This document shows positions 22,897-35,603 of a stretch of 35,603 bases of DNA, piece by piece. How positions within the stretch are numbered: the stretch's first letter is position 1; each line of letters begins with the position of its first letter. Source of the stretch: an uncultured Bacteroidales bacterium. Lineage in GTDB: Bacteria > Bacteroidota > Bacteroidia > Bacteroidales > UBA932. The translations under genes and the position numbers were made by a program. The stretch lies in the NCBI GenBank assembly GCA_945874155.1, contig CAMCFO010000028.1, positions 1 to 35,603 on the forward strand. The letters are read 5' to 3'. Under the pieces are notes generated by a model, which did not search any database, was not told the DNA's origin, and worked only from the letters and a program-made list of their open reading frames with translations.

Positions 22897-23676
22897 ATGA
22901 GATATGTCAAAGTATTGTTTGCAGGCATCCTGATCTTGTCCGCCCAAATGCTGCCAGCGCAAACGGACAAGTCTGAGGTGCGCAAAGGAAACCGTGAATA
23001 CCGCAAAGGGGAGTTCAAGGAGGCAGAAATCGACTACAGGAGGGCTCTGGTTAAGGATTCTCTCTCTTTCGCTGCCAATTATAACCTCGCCTGCGACCTC
23101 TATCGTCAGGAGCAGTACGATGAGGCCGGGAATTATATGAAGAAAATTGCTGATCAGGCCGCTGCTTCCACAAGGGAGTCTGACTATTACTATAATCTTG
23201 GGGACATTGCTCTTGCGAAGCAGGATTACAAAGGGGCTGTGGATGCGTTTGAAAAGGCATTGCTGCTGAATCCCGGAGATATGGATGCCAAAGAGAATTA
23301 TGTCTATGCGAAGATGATGCTTCAGAATCAGCAGAACCAGCAGAATCAAGACAATCAGGACAACCAGAACCAAGATCAGAATCAGGATCAGGACGACCAG
23401 AACCAGAATCAGGACCAGAAGCAGAACGACCAGAATCAGGATAATCAGGATCAAAAGCAGAATGACCAGAATCAGGATCAGAACAATAATCAGGACCAGA
23501 GGAATGACCAGGACAGGCAAAATCAGTCCCCACAGCAGCAGGATGCAAAAATAAGCCCACAGGCTGCCCAGCAGATGCTCCAGGCCATACAGGCAAGAGA
23601 AAAGGAAACCCAGGACAAAGTGAACCGTGAAAAAGCTGCGGCAATGAAGTCGCGTCAGAAAGAAAAGAATTGGTAG
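22897..23676 (+). CDS. batC: BatC, TPR protein with Gln/Asn/Asp-rich tail
   Basis: 259 aa from the ATG at 22897 (GAAGG just upstream); an ATG eight codons earlier would spoil the signal peptide. A Sec signal peptide covers residues 1-22. TPR motifs fill about 26-140 (KGNREYRKGEFKEAEIDYRRAL, then NLACDLYRQEQYDEA, then YYNLGDIALAKQDYKGAVDAFEKAL). Residues about 143-213 are almost only Gln, Asn and Asp with scattered Lys/Arg, a low-complexity linker, and a short helix with KETQDKVNREKAAAMKSRQKEK ends the protein. It presumably scaffolds the periplasmic side of the Bat complex. The batD-batE gene starts 1 bp after the stop. Confidence 0.9.
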   Translation: MRYVKVLFAGILILSAQMLPAQTDKSEVRKGNREYRKGEFKEAEIDYRRALVKDSLSFAANYNLACDLYRQEQYDEAGNYMKKIADQAAASTRESDYYYNLGDIALAKQDYKGAVDAFEKALLLNPGDMDAKENYVYAKMMLQNQQNQQNQDNQDNQNQDQNQDQDDQNQNQDQKQNDQNQDNQDQKQNDQNQDQNNNQDQRNDQDRQNQSPQQQDAKISPQAAQQMLQAIQAREKETQDKVNREKAAAMKSRQKEKNW

Positions 23677-23677
23677 T

Positions 23678-26350
23678 ATGAAGAAGTTTGTGACATCTAT
23701 ATTGTTTTTGGCATTGGCAGTTGTGGCATCCGCACAGTCATCCATTCAGGTGCAGGTCCATAACGTAGTGAGCGTGGATGAAGATTTCCGTGTCGTTTTT
23801 GTCATTGAGGGTGAGAATTCCGCTTCTGACTTCAATTGGGAATGCCCGGAAGATTTCGATCTTCTCATCGGGCCTATGGAGTCCTCATCCCGCAGTGTCA
23901 GCATCATCAACGGCAAGCGGACATCCAGCAGAACCGTTTCCTATACCTATGTGCTCAAACCTCGTTCTGAGGGCGAATTCATCCTCCCTCCCGCCACCGC
24001 AATGGTCAAGGGCAATCAGATCCAGTCCTCCCCCGCAACGGTAAAGGTGCTCAATCAGAGCAACTCCGGTGCAGTCCAGTCCAATCCCGGGAATTCCTCC
24101 CAGCAGGGCGTGGCTTCCGACCCCAGCGTATCAGGTGGCAACCAGATGACATCCTCCTCCAGGAACGCCAATTACGGAGAAATCATCCTGGACCTGTCTC
24201 TCGACAGAACCAGCGTAGTGGTGGGGCAGCCTGTAAATGCAACACTCAAGATCTACCAGAGAGCTAATCTTTCAGGTTTCGAGAATGCAGATTTCCCATC
24301 ATTCAATGGCTTCTGGAGCCAGGAAGTGGAAGCCCCGACCAACATAGATTTCAAAAGGGAAGAATACAAGGGCAAGATTTACGATGCAGCTGTCCTCCGC
24401 CGCTATGTGCTCATCCCCCAGCAGACCGGAGACATAGTCATAGACCCGGCCACACTCACCTGCCTTGTGAATGTCAGGGTCCAGTCCCGCACCGGCAGCA
24501 TATTCGACGGGTTCTTTGATGACTACACCACTGTCCGCAAGAAAGTCGAGTCCAAGGCCGTGACTGTGCACGTTTCAGCCCTTCCGGCAGGTGCTCCGGC
24601 ATCATTCGGAGGCGGTGTGGGAAAATTCTCCATCTCTGCCAGACTCTCCAAGCCCACACTCAAAGCCCACGAAGCCAACTCTCTGATAGTCACCGTGACA
24701 GGCCGTGGAAACGTTTCCCTCATCGAACAGCCGAAAGTGGAATTTCCTCTGGATATGGAAGTCTATGATACCAAGGTTACAGACAAGACTTCAAAAGGAT
24801 CTCTGAGCGGTTCAAAGGAGTTCGAGTTCCCGTTCATCCCGAGGAGTCCGGGAGACTTCACCATCGAGCCCATCAACTACAGCTATTACGATGTGGAGCA
24901 GGGCAGATATGTGACCGTGAGCACCAAAGCTATTGATTTTACGGTGGAAAAGGGAACTGACCTTCCTGAAACAGTGGTCAGCGGGGGAGTAATCCAAAAG
25001 GACGTGCGCAATCTCGGACAGGACATACGTTTCATCTCCACCAAGCCGGCCTCATTCTCGTCCAAGGGAGCCTTTTTCATATCCTCACCTCTCTTTGTTG
25101 CGCTGTACCTGCTGATTCTGCTGCTTTCTTGCATTGTCTGGTACGTGGTGAGGGCCGTTCAATCCAGACGCAGCGATACAGTCGGAATGAAGACCAGAAA
25201 GGCCACCAAAAAGGCCCTGAGGCAACTCAAGTCTGCCGATGCCTATCTGAAACAGAACCTTCCGGCTGCGTTTTATGAGGAACTGCACAAGTCTCTGGTC
25301 GGTTTCATAGCTGACAAGATGAATATGCCTATGTCCGAGCTCAGCAAGGAAAACATTGCGTCAAGGCTTGTGGAATGTGGCGTGTCGGAAGATATAGCAA
25401 CGGCTTATGCCGGACTTCTGGACGAATGTGAATTTGCACGCTATGCTCCTTCGTCTGACAACAGTCAGATGCGCTCTCATTACGAAAAAGCGGCGGAACT
25501 TATTTCAACCATAGATTCATCAATGAAAACTGCGAAAAAGAAGGCTCCTGTGGCTTTGGCACTTGTCTGCTTCCTGACCATAGTGGGCAGCCTGAACGCT
25601 GCGGAACTGCCTGCGGAACCGGCCTCTTCCGGAATACAGAATGCAGAAACATACTCGGAAAATCTTTGGGAAAAGGCCAATCAGGCTTATTCCGAGGGGC
25701 GTTGGGAAGATGCGGCGGCAGACTATTCAATGATAGTCTCCCTGGGTATGGAATCGGCAAGGCTGTATTATAATCTCGGCAATGCTCTCTATAAGTCGGG
25801 CAGCCTTTCCGGGGCAATCGTGAATTACCGCAGGGCGCTCAAACTGGATTCATCCTTCGAGGATGCAAGGTACAATCTGGATTTCGTCCGGTCTCTGACT
25901 CAGGACAGGATTGAAGAGGTGCCGGAGTTCATACTTAAAACCTGGGTAAGGAAACTTTGCTACAGTCTCAGTGCAGATATGTGGGCTGTGCTGGCGCTGG
26001 TGTTCCTTGTGCTGCTTTGCGTGTTCATTCTCTTGTTCTTTCTTTCGCGTACTGTGGCAGGAAAGAGAGCAGGGTTCATCCTCGCCATTCTGTTCCTGTT
26101 GTTGGAAGGGGCTTGCCTCGGTTTTGCAATTCATCAAAAAAATGGCTACCTTGTGCAGGATGAGGCTGTGGTGACCGTACCCGTTATTTCCGTCAAATCA
26201 TCCCCGTCTGCAGAAGGGACCAGTAATCTTTTCATTCTGCACGAGGGCGCAGAGTTGAAACTTATTGACACAGTGGGCGATTGGTGCAACATAGAAATTG
26301 CGGACGGCCGTCAGGGCTGGGTGGAAGCGCGTGGAATTGAGGTTATCTGA
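23678..26350 (+). CDS. BatD-BatE fusion protein
   Basis: 890 aa, longer than BatD alone (about 600). Residues 1-20 are a signal peptide. About 21-440 form the beta-rich BatD (oxygen tolerance) ectodomain, with a membrane segment at about 466-490 and a cytoplasmic helical part to 615. From Met616 the sequence looks like a complete BatE: a signal-peptide-like segment (616-640; KTAKKKAP then ALALVCFLTIVGSLNA), TPR repeats (about 655-735; LWEKANQAYSEGRWEDAA, LYYNLGNALYKSG), two membrane segments (about 768-790 and 798-819) and a C-terminal SH3-like domain (VISVKSSPSAEGTSN, then LIDTVGDWCNIEIADGRQGWV). The former signal peptide now serves as an internal membrane helix. Separate translation of BatE from the ATG at 25523 is possible but has no visible ribosome site. 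Confidence 0.88.
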   Translation: MKKFVTSILFLALAVVASAQSSIQVQVHNVVSVDEDFRVVFVIEGENSASDFNWECPEDFDLLIGPMESSSRSVSIINGKRTSSRTVSYTYVLKPRSEGEFILPPATAMVKGNQIQSSPATVKVLNQSNSGAVQSNPGNSSQQGVASDPSVSGGNQMTSSSRNANYGEIILDLSLDRTSVVVGQPVNATLKIYQRANLSGFENADFPSFNGFWSQEVEAPTNIDFKREEYKGKIYDAAVLRRYVLIPQQTGDIVIDPATLTCLVNVRVQSRTGSIFDGFFDDYTTVRKKVESKAVTVHVSALPAGAPASFGGGVGKFSISARLSKPTLKAHEANSLIVTVTGRGNVSLIEQPKVEFPLDMEVYDTKVTDKTSKGSLSGSKEFEFPFIPRSPGDFTIEPINYSYYDVEQGRYVTVSTKAIDFTVEKGTDLPETVVSGGVIQKDVRNLGQDIRFISTKPASFSSKGAFFISSPLFVALYLLILLLSCIVWYVVRAVQSRRSDTVGMKTRKATKKALRQLKSADAYLKQNLPAAFYEELHKSLVGFIADKMNMPMSELSKENIASRLVECGVSEDIATAYAGLLDECEFARYAPSSDNSQMRSHYEKAAELISTIDSSMKTAKKKAPVALALVCFLTIVGSLNAAELPAEPASSGIQNAETYSENLWEKANQAYSEGRWEDAAADYSMIVSLGMESARLYYNLGNALYKSGSLSGAIVNYRRALKLDSSFEDARYNLDFVRSLTQDRIEEVPEFILKTWVRKLCYSLSADMWAVLALVFLVLLCVFILLFFLSRTVAGKRAGFILAILFLLLEGACLGFAIHQKNGYLVQDEAVVTVPVISVKSSPSAEGTSNLFILHEGAELKLIDTVGDWCNIEIADGRQGWVEARGIEVI

Positions 26351-26372
26351 GGGGATTCCTCAGGCTGCATAA

Positions 26373-29606
<3,234 letters not shown>

Positions 29607-30170
29607 TCATCTCTTCCAGCCGTGGCGTAAGGCATCGAGACGGAAATGCCACAGGACGGCTCCTGCGCAAACTGATACATTCAGAGAATGTTTGCTGCCG
29701 AACTGCGGTATTTCCAGGCTGAAGTCGGAATTGTCCACAACTTCCTGGTCCACTCCGTCCACTTCGTTGCCCAGCACCACCGCATATTTGATATCTCCTT
29801 TGACGTAAGCATCGAACTTGTCCATTTTCACTGAATTGACTGTCTGTTCGATGCTTACGATTGTATATCCGTCAGCCTTGAGCCTTTTGATGGCCTCCAG
29901 GGTGTTGTCGTACTTTTCCCAAACCACGCTGTCTTCAGCCCCCAATGCGGACTTGTGGATTTCCGCACTCGGAGGAGCCGGAGTTATACCGCAAAGGATT
30001 ATCCTGTCTATTCCGAAAGCATCGGCTGTTCTGAAAATTGACCCCACATTATGGGCACTTCTGATATTGTCCAGCACGACCGTTATTCCGCAGGGTGGCA
30101 GATTCTTATAGTCTTCGGCAGATATGCGGCCGAGTTCTATGTTGTGTAGTTTCCTGTCTGAAATTGGCAT
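29607..30170 (-). CDS. TrmH/SpoU-family RNA 2'-O-methyltransferase
   Basis: 187 aa from the ATG at 30170; a TTG two codons earlier is less likely. It is a SPOUT-fold AdoMet-dependent enzyme with the three family motifs: motif 1 DNIRSAHNVGSIFRTADAFG (N and R conserved), motif 2 VVLGNEVDGVDQEV, and motif 3 EIPQFGSKHSLNVSVCAGAVL, which form the knotted cofactor site. There is no extra RNA-binding domain, so the target (tRNA or rRNA) cannot be told. Divergent from glyA; the stop codon directly abuts the beta-galactosidase stop (TGATCA). Confidence 0.92.
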   Translation of the reverse strand: MPISDRKLHNIELGRISAEDYKNLPPCGITVVLDNIRSAHNVGSIFRTADAFGIDRIILCGITPAPPSAEIHKSALGAEDSVVWEKYDNTLEAIKRLKADGYTIVSIEQTVNSVKMDKFDAYVKGDIKYAVVLGNEVDGVDQEVVDNSDFSLEIPQFGSKHSLNVSVCAGAVLWHFRLDALRHGWKR

Positions 30171-30250
30171 TCTCAATGTAAGTTTTCTGCAAATTTACTG
30201 AAAATCGAAAATCTTCCCCGAAATGAAACAGACAAATCAAAAATTTAATA

Positions 30251-30258
30251 TACTTTTG
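30251..30258 (+). promoter_or_regulatory. Likely -7 box for glyA
   Basis: TACTTTTG fits TAnnTTTG, 18 bp before the glyA ATG. No TTTG at -33. Confidence 0.45.
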
Positions 30259-30276
30259 TATCGTTAATTAATATAT

Positions 30277-31605
30277 ATGAAGCAAGATATAACTATTTCT
30301 GAATTATTGCGCGAGGAGGAAGACAGGCAGACGACTGGCCTTGAACTTATTGCCTCAGAAAACTATGTAAGCAAGCAGGTGCTGAAGGCACTCGGTTCCA
30401 TCTGTACCAATAAGTATGCGGAGGGTTATCCTCGTGCCAGGTATTATGGCGGATGCGAAGTGGTTGATAAAATAGAACAGTTGGCTATCGACCGTCTCTG
30501 CCAGCTTTTCGATGCTGAATATGCAAATGTGCAGCCCCATTCCGGTGCTCAGGCAAATATGGCGGTGATGATGTCCTGCCTGAAGCCGGGGGATACCTTT
30601 ATGGGTCTGGACCTTTCCCACGGGGGACACCTGACCCACGGATCTCCTGTAAATATGTCAGGGATATTGTACAATGCCGTTTCTTATGGTTTGAATCCCA
30701 CCACCGGAATGATTGACTATGACGATATGGAGCGCAAAGCCCTTGAACATCGTCCAAAACTGATTATAGGCGGTGCATCGGCTTATTCCCGTGAATGGAA
30801 TTATGTGCGTATGCGTGAAATTGCCGACAAGGTGGGTGCCATTTTCTGGGTGGATATGGCCCATACGGCAGGCTTGATTGCCGCGGGATTGTTGAGCAAT
30901 CCGGTCAAATATGCCCATATAGTCACTTCCACCACCCATAAGACCCTGCGTGGTCCACGTGGAGGCATCATTCTTATAGGCAAGGACTTTGACAATCCTT
31001 GGGGAATTACAACGCCTAAGGGTCAGGTGAAGAAAATGTCCCAGATTATCAACTCCACAGTCTTTCCCGGCGTTCAGGGCGGCCCGCTTGAGCATTGCAT
31101 TGCAGCAAAGGCAGTTGCATTCTTCGAGGCCCAGCAGCCGGAGTTCGTGGAATATCAGAAGCAGGTGATTATCAACGCCGCTGCTTTCTGCGAGGCATTT
31201 TCCCGCAGGGGCTACAAGATTGTGTCAGGCGGTACGGACAACCACCTTCTGCTCATAGACCTGCGCACAAAGTTCCCTAATCTTACGGGCAAGGTGGCAG
31301 AGGTTGAACTGGGCAAGGCCGACATCACGGTCAATAAGAATATGGTACCTTTCGATTCCCGCACGCCGTTCTCCACCTCAGGTCTGCGCATAGGCACTCC
31401 GGCCGTGACATCCAGAGGATTTGTGGCCAAGGATATGGAATGGATGACCGAGTTGATCGATACTGTTCTCGCCAATGCGGACAAACATCTGGACCTGATT
31501 GCAGGCAAAACGGAAGAGGGACGCGAGGATTATGAAACCACTCTCGCCTCCGTACGTGACAAGGTCCACAAGATGACTCTCGGCATGCCGCTCAACAAGT
31601 GGTAG
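30277..31605 (+). CDS. glyA: Serine hydroxymethyltransferase
   Basis: PLP enzyme converting serine and tetrahydrofolate to glycine and 5,10-methylene-THF. The 442-aa protein shows [51 protein letters not shown], and [13 protein letters not shown]. The PLP lysine is Lys222 in [15 protein letters not shown], and [17 protein letters not shown] lies near the end. It is monocistronic; its stop is 10 bp from the convergent nitroreductase stop. Confidence 0.97.
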   Translation: MKQDITISELLREEEDRQTTGLELIASENYVSKQVLKALGSICTNKYAEGYPRARYYGGCEVVDKIEQLAIDRLCQLFDAEYANVQPHSGAQANMAVMMSCLKPGDTFMGLDLSHGGHLTHGSPVNMSGILYNAVSYGLNPTTGMIDYDDMERKALEHRPKLIIGGASAYSREWNYVRMREIADKVGAIFWVDMAHTAGLIAAGLLSNPVKYAHIVTSTTHKTLRGPRGGIILIGKDFDNPWGITTPKGQVKKMSQIINSTVFPGVQGGPLEHCIAAKAVAFFEAQQPEFVEYQKQVIINAAAFCEAFSRRGYKIVSGGTDNHLLLIDLRTKFPNLTGKVAEVELGKADITVNKNMVPFDSRTPFSTSGLRIGTPAVTSRGFVAKDMEWMTELIDTVLANADKHLDLIAGKTEEGREDYETTLASVRDKVHKMTLGMPLNKW

Positions 31606-31615
31606 GCTTTGAGCC

Positions 31616-32188
31616 TTACCACCTGTCGTAGTGGATATTCTCAGGTTTCCACTTGTCCTTGGGCGAAGTCTCCCCGTCGGGATAGCCCACAGGAACAATA
31701 CATAAAGGACGGATATTTTCCGGCAATCCAAGGGCTTCAGCAACGATTGGAGCCCTTTCTTCGTCAGAAGCAGCTGTCCAGACAGCTCCCAGCCCAAGAG
31801 CCTGTGCCGCAAGCAGCAGATTCTCAGTGGCAGCCGAACAGTCGTGCTCCCAGAACTTGTTGTAGCCCGACACGTCTCCGCAGACCACTATGGCCACGGT
31901 GGCAGTTTCAAGCCGTGCATAAGGCATCTTAGGGGCCATTTCCTCCAGGATTTTCTTGTCCCTTATCACCACGAAACGCCATGGCTGTACATTCTTTGCG
32001 GAAGGTGCTGCCATTGCTGCACGAAGCAGTTTTTCAATCTGTTTGTCTGAAACCGGTTCGGATGTGAATTTTCTTACTGATCTGCGCTCGAAGATGTTTT
32101 CGAGTACCGCGTCAGCTTTGTTGTTGCAACAGGAAGTCATACTGATTGCGATTAGGCCCGCGAGGGCGATTGTTTTAATGATTTTCAT
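31616..32188 (-). CDS. Lipoprotein nitroreductase-family protein
   Basis: 190 aa. The N-terminus MKIIKTIALAGLIAISMTSC is a lipoprotein signal peptide with a TSC-type lipobox, so the mature protein would begin at Cys20 or Cys21 and be membrane-anchored outside the cytoplasm. The rest is a nitroreductase fold: FERRSVRKFTSEPVSDKQIEKLL, AAMAAPSAKNVQPWRFVVI, and the late segment GLPENIRPLCIVPVGYPDGE, matching the FMN/NAD(P)H site of NfsA/NfsB-type enzymes. Nitroreductases are normally cytoplasmic because they use NAD(P)H, so exported forms must have another electron donor. Substrate unknown. Confidence 0.85.
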   Translation of the reverse strand: MKIIKTIALAGLIAISMTSCCNNKADAVLENIFERRSVRKFTSEPVSDKQIEKLLRAAMAAPSAKNVQPWRFVVIRDKKILEEMAPKMPYARLETATVAIVVCGDVSGYNKFWEHDCSAATENLLLAAQALGLGAVWTAASDEERAPIVAEALGLPENIRPLCIVPVGYPDGETSPKDKWKPENIHYDRW

Positions 32189-32299
32189 ATTTTCCTACGG
32201 CCTATATGGCCATTCCTGCAATTATACCAATTTTTATTTATTCCGGCAATATATTTCCTACCAGGCATCTGAATCTGCCAAATTGTCAGTATGCATCCG

Positions 32300-32316
32300 T
32301 TGGCACTCCATTTGTC
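32300..32316 (+). promoter_or_regulatory. Sigma-54-like -24/-12 motif before groES
   Basis: TTGGCAC, five bases, TTGTC. The GG and the G of the -12 element are 10 nt apart, as in sigma-54 promoters; the -12 GC reads GT. It lies 62 bp before groES. No TAnnTTTG box and no CIRCE inverted repeat were found in the 189-bp gap. Tentative. Confidence 0.3.
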
Positions 32317-32377
32317 AATATTATTCCCGGCTCCGCAGAGAGCCACGACAACAGTATAACAATAAAACACTATAATT

Positions 32378-32644
32378 ATGATCAGACCATTGGCAGACAG
32401 AGTGGTTATCGAGCCTAAAGAGGCCGAGACCAAGACAGCAGCCGGACTCTACATCCCGGACACTGCAAAAGAAAAACCTCAACAGGGAACAGTCGTAGCG
32501 GCTGGACCGGGCAAAAAAGATGAGGAAATGGAGGTCAAAGTCGGAGATGTCGTTCTCTATGGCAAGTATTCCGGCACAGAGGTAACCGTTGACGACAAGA
32601 AATACCTCATTATGAAACAGTCAGACATTCTCGCAATCATCTAA
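32378..32644 (+). CDS. groES: Co-chaperonin GroES
   Basis: 88-aa lid of the GroEL chamber. It has the N-terminal [33 protein letters not shown] signature with the mobile loop, [16 protein letters not shown] and the end segment [14 protein letters not shown]. groEL starts 15 bp later after an AGGAG site. Confidence 0.98.
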   Translation: MIRPLADRVVIEPKEAETKTAAGLYIPDTAKEKPQQGTVVAAGPGKKDEEMEVKVGDVVLYGKYSGTEVTVDDKKYLIMKQSDILAII

Positions 32645-34291
<1,647 letters not shown>

Positions 34292-34311
34292 CATCCCCTC
34301 TGTAAGATTGT

Positions 34312-34353
34312 CAAGCCCGATCTGATATCACAATCAGGTCGGGCTTGTTTTTT
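34312..34353 (+). terminator. Terminator of groES-groEL
   Basis: A 15-bp stem (34312-34326 with 34333-34347, one G-T pair) with a 6-nt loop and six T. It lies between groEL and the convergent luxS; the minus side has no T run. Confidence 0.93.
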
Positions 34354-34373
34354 ATGAGTTTTTCCCTGCGGGC

Positions 34374-34844
34374 TTATGCTCTTTCAAACGGGTCGAGTGA
34401 AAAACCGGCCTCCAAAGCTTTGCGGGCATCGGTCTTGGCTCCTTCAAGCGACAGGTCGCGCCAGTTGCCGCACTGCACCTCATTTGCTGCCGGTATTTCC
34501 GTGGCCTCAAGCACATCGTTGAGGGCAGCCACCAGTGCATCCCTCATAGTCTTTACTTCAATGTCTCCCCAAACAGTAACATAAAATCCTGTGCGACAGC
34601 CCATTGGACTCAAATCTATGACACCTTCCAGGTGCTTGCGCAAGTCTCCTGCCAGCAGATGCTCGAGGGCGTGCATAGCCGATGTTTCAAAAAATTCCTG
34701 ATTCGGCTGCTTGAACCGCAGGTCGAACTTGCTCACCAGGTCACCCTTTGGCCCGTATTCGACACAACATTTTCTCACATAAGGCGCTTTTACTTTCCTG
34801 TGGTCGAAAGTGAAACTCTCCACTTTGATTTCTTTCGTTTCCAT
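34374..34844 (-). CDS. luxS: S-ribosylhomocysteine lyase
   Basis: Cleaves S-ribosylhomocysteine to homocysteine and DPD, the precursor of autoinducer 2. The 156-aa protein has the metal site His58-x-x-Glu61-His62 (MHALEHLLA) and Cys125 (EVQCGNWRD), plus the active-site Cys83 in SPMGCRTGFY. It lies 19 bp after the nucleosidase-like gene, which would supply its substrate, so the pair covers recycling of S-adenosylhomocysteine. Confidence 0.96.
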   Translation of the reverse strand: METKEIKVESFTFDHRKVKAPYVRKCCVEYGPKGDLVSKFDLRFKQPNQEFFETSAMHALEHLLAGDLRKHLEGVIDLSPMGCRTGFYVTVWGDIEVKTMRDALVAALNDVLEATEIPAANEVQCGNWRDLSLEGAKTDARKALEAGFSLDPFERA

Positions 34845-34863
34845 AGATAGGTATTTTCAAGAT

Positions 34864-35376
34864 TTATTCAAATTCAGTCAGCATACGCTTAACCTCGTCC
34901 CAGGTTTCGTCCTCGCTGTGGCGTATGCTGTGCTCATACTTGTCCAGGCAAAGATTGTCGCTGACTATTTTTATTGAGCCCACCAGCGGCATCTCAAACG
35001 CAGCCATATAGTTCAGTTCCATATCGAAGGCGCAAGGCTCCACAATGTCCGTCTGCAGCACGAAACTGTTGCTGGTGTAGCAGGGATAACCTTCGGGGCT
35101 GAGTTCGTAGCCGTTCCTCCAGTCTTCAAATTCCACAACATTGTCCATCAGGCGCCAGGTTTTCGACACTTTTATGATTGAACCTATAGTCAGGGAATTG
35201 CTCCCGCAGAAACCCACATTTACGATTTTTTCCTTTTCTATGCCCGGACGCTGCAATAGTTTGCTGCAGCATCGTATCACATTTCCGGCCCCGACACCCG
35301 TCTTGACGATTTCGTGTCCGGCGAGGTGTTTTGAGGCAAGTCTCAATTCATCATCAGTTGCTACCAGTATTATCAT
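34864..35376 (-). CDS. Probable MTA/SAH nucleosidase (phosphorylase superfamily)
   Basis: 170 aa from the ATG at 35376; an upstream TTG at 35400 is rejected because it falls in the likely -7 box. It is shorter and more divergent than E. coli Pfs (about 230 aa). Visible family features are the start IILVATDDEL (Glu10 at the catalytic Glu position), KTGVGAGNVI, VNVGFCGSNS, FDMELNYMAA with Met119/Glu120 for ribose binding, and IVSDNL with Asp140 at the catalytic Asp position. It would hydrolyse S-adenosylhomocysteine to S-ribosylhomocysteine and adenine. The link to luxS 19 bp downstream supports this. The short length leaves some doubt about MTA activity. Confidence 0.8.
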   Translation of the reverse strand: MIILVATDDELRLASKHLAGHEIVKTGVGAGNVIRCCSKLLQRPGIEKEKIVNVGFCGSNSLTIGSIIKVSKTWRLMDNVVEFEDWRNGYELSPEGYPCYTSNSFVLQTDIVEPCAFDMELNYMAAFEMPLVGSIKIVSDNLCLDKYEHSIRHSEDETWDEVKRMLTEFE

Positions 35377-35397
35377 ATTGTCATTATTATTGTACCG

Positions 35398-35405
35398 CAA
35401 ATTTA
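35398..35405 (-). promoter_or_regulatory. -7 box for the nucleosidase-luxS operon
   Basis: TAAATTTG on the minus strand, 21 bp before the ATG at 35376. No -33 TTTG at 19-nt spacing. It supports the shorter start of the nucleosidase gene. Confidence 0.5.
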
Positions 35406-35562
35406 CACACTTTGGTAATCATTAAAAAATTCCGCTCCACTTTTTACTGAGGGTAAAAAAATATGTAAAATAATTTTTGTACATAAACACCATAGACACA
35501 GCTGATTAGGCGATTTTCTCTTGTGCGGAGGTGAAAAAAGTTGAAAAATTTTTCGAAAAAAG

Positions 35563-35593
35563 TTTGGTAGTTAAGAAAAAAGGCGTACCTTTG
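35563..35593 (+). promoter_or_regulatory. Strong promoter reading out of the window
   Basis: TTTG (35563-35566), 19 nt, TACCTTTG (35586-35593) match the Bacteroidota consensus exactly, preceded by A/T tracts from about 35533 that could act as an upstream element. Transcription would start near 35600. The gene lies past the window edge; a stable-RNA or ribosomal gene would fit but is not shown. Confidence 0.8.
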
Positions 35594-35603
35594 CAATCCC
35601 TTT

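Noticed and set aside
22651..23745. A 364-codon minus-strand frame rich in Leu/Ile/Val that looks like a membrane protein
   Set aside because: It is the reverse complement of the Gln/Asn/Asp-rich batC tract, whose repeats read as hydrophobic codons in reverse.
32189..32377. CIRCE (HrcA) operator before groES
   Set aside because: A TTGGCACTC resembling half the operator is present at 32300, but no matching GAGTGCTAA inverted half follows at 9-nt spacing.
35398..35425. A SAM or SAH riboswitch upstream of the nucleosidase-luxS genes
   Set aside because: The -7 box is only 21 bp before the start codon, leaving no room for a leader RNA.

Overview
The window is chromosomal DNA from a member of the Bacteroidales (Bacteroidota). 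The main evidence is the set of promoters with the Bacteroidota-type -33 TTTG / -7 TAnnTTTG signature (before nfeD, before rplM, and at the right edge), a complete Bat (aerotolerance) operon, a fused DAHP synthase-chorismate mutase, a b558-type succinate/fumarate cytochrome subunit, a TSC-type lipobox and a GroEL ending in GGMM. I cannot fix the genus from sequence alone. No rRNA, tRNA, CRISPR array, IS element or prophage was seen.

Layout. 1-383: terminator of an off-window gene, then a type II toxin-antitoxin remnant (intact antitoxin, gutted YafQ/RelE-type toxin). 427-4695 (minus): pyrH, frr, a 761-aa EF-hand membrane protein of unknown function, and coaE. 4822-5520: a lone cytochrome b subunit of succinate dehydrogenase/fumarate reductase. 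5640-8861: aromatic amino acid genes (aminotransferase, prephenate dehydrogenase, DAHP synthase-chorismate mutase). 8851-9052: a repeat with inverted arms at the convergent ends of aroF and lpxK. 9029-11241 (minus): dusB and lpxK; pfkA is divergent from dusB. 12327-12700: a tandem 186-bp structured repeat. 12787-15533: the rplM-rpsI-rpsB-tsf translation operon, with a structured 212-nt gap before rpsB. 15661-17113: nfeD and an SPFH/stomatin-like protein. 17115-17912 (minus): truA. 17950-26350: the Bat operon (moxR, DUF58, a membrane protein, batA, batB, batC and a batD-batE fusion), followed by a GH2 beta-galactosidase (26394-29606). 29607-35376: a TrmH-family methyltransferase, glyA, a lipoprotein nitroreductase, groES-groEL, and luxS with an MTA/SAH nucleosidase-like gene (AI-2/activated methyl cycle).

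Most of this is housekeeping DNA. The most interesting signal is non-coding: the two tandem copies of the 186-bp repeat between pfkA and rplM differ at many positions, yet in the four stems examined nearly all substitutions are compensated. I count seven double changes that restore pairing, together with a GGA/GGA internal loop conserved in both copies. This is what selection on a folded RNA or single-stranded DNA leaves behind. The last hairpin of the element also carries the -33 box of the ribosomal-protein promoter. Secondary points are the BatD-BatE fusion, the decayed toxin beside a kept antitoxin, the isolated cytochrome b gene, a possible rpsB leader, a sigma-54-like motif before groES, and the EF-hand membrane protein in the pyrH-frr-coaE operon.
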